A stretch of DNA of 64,000 nucleotides from Rhodobacterales bacterium HKCCA1288 (GTDB lineage: Bacteria > Pseudomonadota > Alphaproteobacteria > Rhodobacterales > Rhodobacteraceae), in NCBI GenBank assembly GCA_015693905.1, contig CP065161.1, forward strand, positions 930,001-994,000, written 5' to 3'. A model generated the notes under the pieces. It had not been told where the DNA came from. It made no database searches and saw only the letters and a program-made list of their open reading frames with translations. Within the stretch, counting starts at the first letter, position 1, and every line of letters starts with the position of its first letter. The translations under genes and the position numbers were made by a program. Below, piece by piece: positions 63,698 through 64,000 of this stretch.

Positions 63698-63712
63698 GTT
63701 CTTCTTTTGTTC
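63698..63712. promoter_or_regulatory. Alphaproteobacterial SOS (LexA) box
   Basis: GTTC-TTCTTTT-GTTC, a perfect GTTC-N7-GTTC direct repeat. This is the LexA operator of alphaproteobacteria. It lies between divergent genes, 16 bp before the ImuA-like start codon and 86 bp before the aldo/keto reductase start. It most likely represses the former. Confidence 0.75.
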
Positions 63713-63797
63713 TGCAAGAAATTTTCGCACTCCCCTTGCCCTTCTTGGGCATCTCGCTACCAATAACGCCGAAGATAGCAGCGAAGGATAGGATGGG

Positions 63798-64000
63798 ATG
63801 CGCAAAATTCAGCTTGGCACCACAGACACAATGATCACCGATTACTGCCTCGGCACGATGACATGGGGCAACCAAACCCCAGAGGCAGACGCACATCGTC
63901 AAATGGATATGGCGCTTGCGGCGGGGATCAATATTGTCGACACCGCCGAGATGTATCCCGTTAACCCTGTGCGGGCGGAAACAGTCGGCAATACCGAAAC
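63798..64000 (+). CDS. Aldo/keto reductase, N-terminal part (runs off the window)
   Basis: The ATG at 63798 opens a frame to the window end, about 67 residues. The product starts MRKIQLGTTDTMITDYCLGTMTWG, followed by EADAHRQMDMALAAGINIVDTAEMYPVNP, including the catalytic Asp and Tyr of the TIM-barrel aldo/keto reductases (D-T-A-E-M-Y). The start and MYPV variant resemble the Tas-type branch. Substrate unknown; NADP dependence cannot be seen in this part. Confidence 0.88.
   Translation, partial: MRKIQLGTTDTMITDYCLGTMTWGNQTPEADAHRQMDMALAAGINIVDTAEMYPVNPVRAETVGNTE

Overview
The window is a stretch of chromosome from an alphaproteobacterium of the order Rhodobacterales (Rhodobacter/Roseobacter group). 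The support is the gene content: an alphaproteobacterial DksA with most zinc-finger cysteines missing, a SAM-II riboswitch, an NDUFA12 accessory subunit of complex I, aerobic cobaltochelatase CobS/CobT, a DUF2155 protein, and a GTTC-N7-GTTC SOS box. Base composition looks like the high 50s in percent GC by eye. I see no rRNA, tRNA, insertion sequence, prophage or CRISPR array. Most of the window reads as ordinary core chromosome packed with short operons.

Layout. 1-3.6 kb (minus strand): the start of trkH, folE2, and metZ behind a SAM-II riboswitch; a plus-strand hairpin terminator between trkH and folE2 may end a small RNA. 3.6-9.1 kb (plus): a six-gene operon of a 29-aa membrane peptide, an XpaC-like protein, TelA, a DUF2927 lipoprotein, an SPFH-GYF protein and a zinc-ribbon membrane protein. 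The last two resemble Bacillus YdjI and YdjG, which recruit PspA to membranes. This is my best candidate for an under-described system. 9.1-10.6 kb: a PfkB sugar kinase and dtd. 10.6-14.7 kb: the four-gene Anbu operon (ATP-grasp, alpha-E, transglutaminase, proteasome-like Anbu). 14.6-22.3 kb: FAD monooxygenase, dksA, GNAT, a second DUF2927 lipoprotein with a TPR-like tail, a 57-aa membrane protein, M48 protease, PIN protein, RNA methyltransferase, a lipoprotein and a 57-aa soluble protein.

22.4-30.2 kb (minus): an orphan FliM/FliN-like protein, a transporter-fused histidine kinase with a small membrane protein and a receiver-only regulator, a ScfR-type regulator with a possible autoregulatory operator, a small lipoprotein and an omega-amino-acid aminotransferase. 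30.5-36.2 kb: accBC, aat, DUF2155, mlaD, the NDUFA12 gene and metY. 36.2-37.7 kb is the most accessory-looking part: a three-hairpin structured segment, an AT-rich upstream region, a winged-helix protein and a six-pass membrane protein. 37.7-45.1 kb: a GspL/PilP-like membrane protein, mgtE, the glmM-folP-folB cluster (FolB carries a fused extra domain) and a SleB cell-wall hydrolase.

45.3-52.2 kb (minus): a glyQ-glyS-ppdK cluster with a DUF6446-type and an FkbM methyltransferase gene inserted between the two glycyl-tRNA synthetase subunits, joined by 4-bp overlaps. 52.4-59.4 kb (plus): a SPOR/peptidoglycan-binding protein with a degenerate trypsin fold, cobS, cobT, aminopeptidase P and a DUF427 protein. 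59.4-64 kb: a ClC channel, metG, an SOS-box-controlled ImuA-like gene and the start of an aldo/keto reductase.

Several genes converge functionally. metZ and metY are alternative homoserine-ester sulfhydrylation enzymes, but only metZ has a SAM riboswitch. folE2, folP and folB all serve folate synthesis. The SPFH/TelA operon, the Anbu operon, the M48 protease and the DUF2927 lipoproteins point to investment in envelope and protein quality control.
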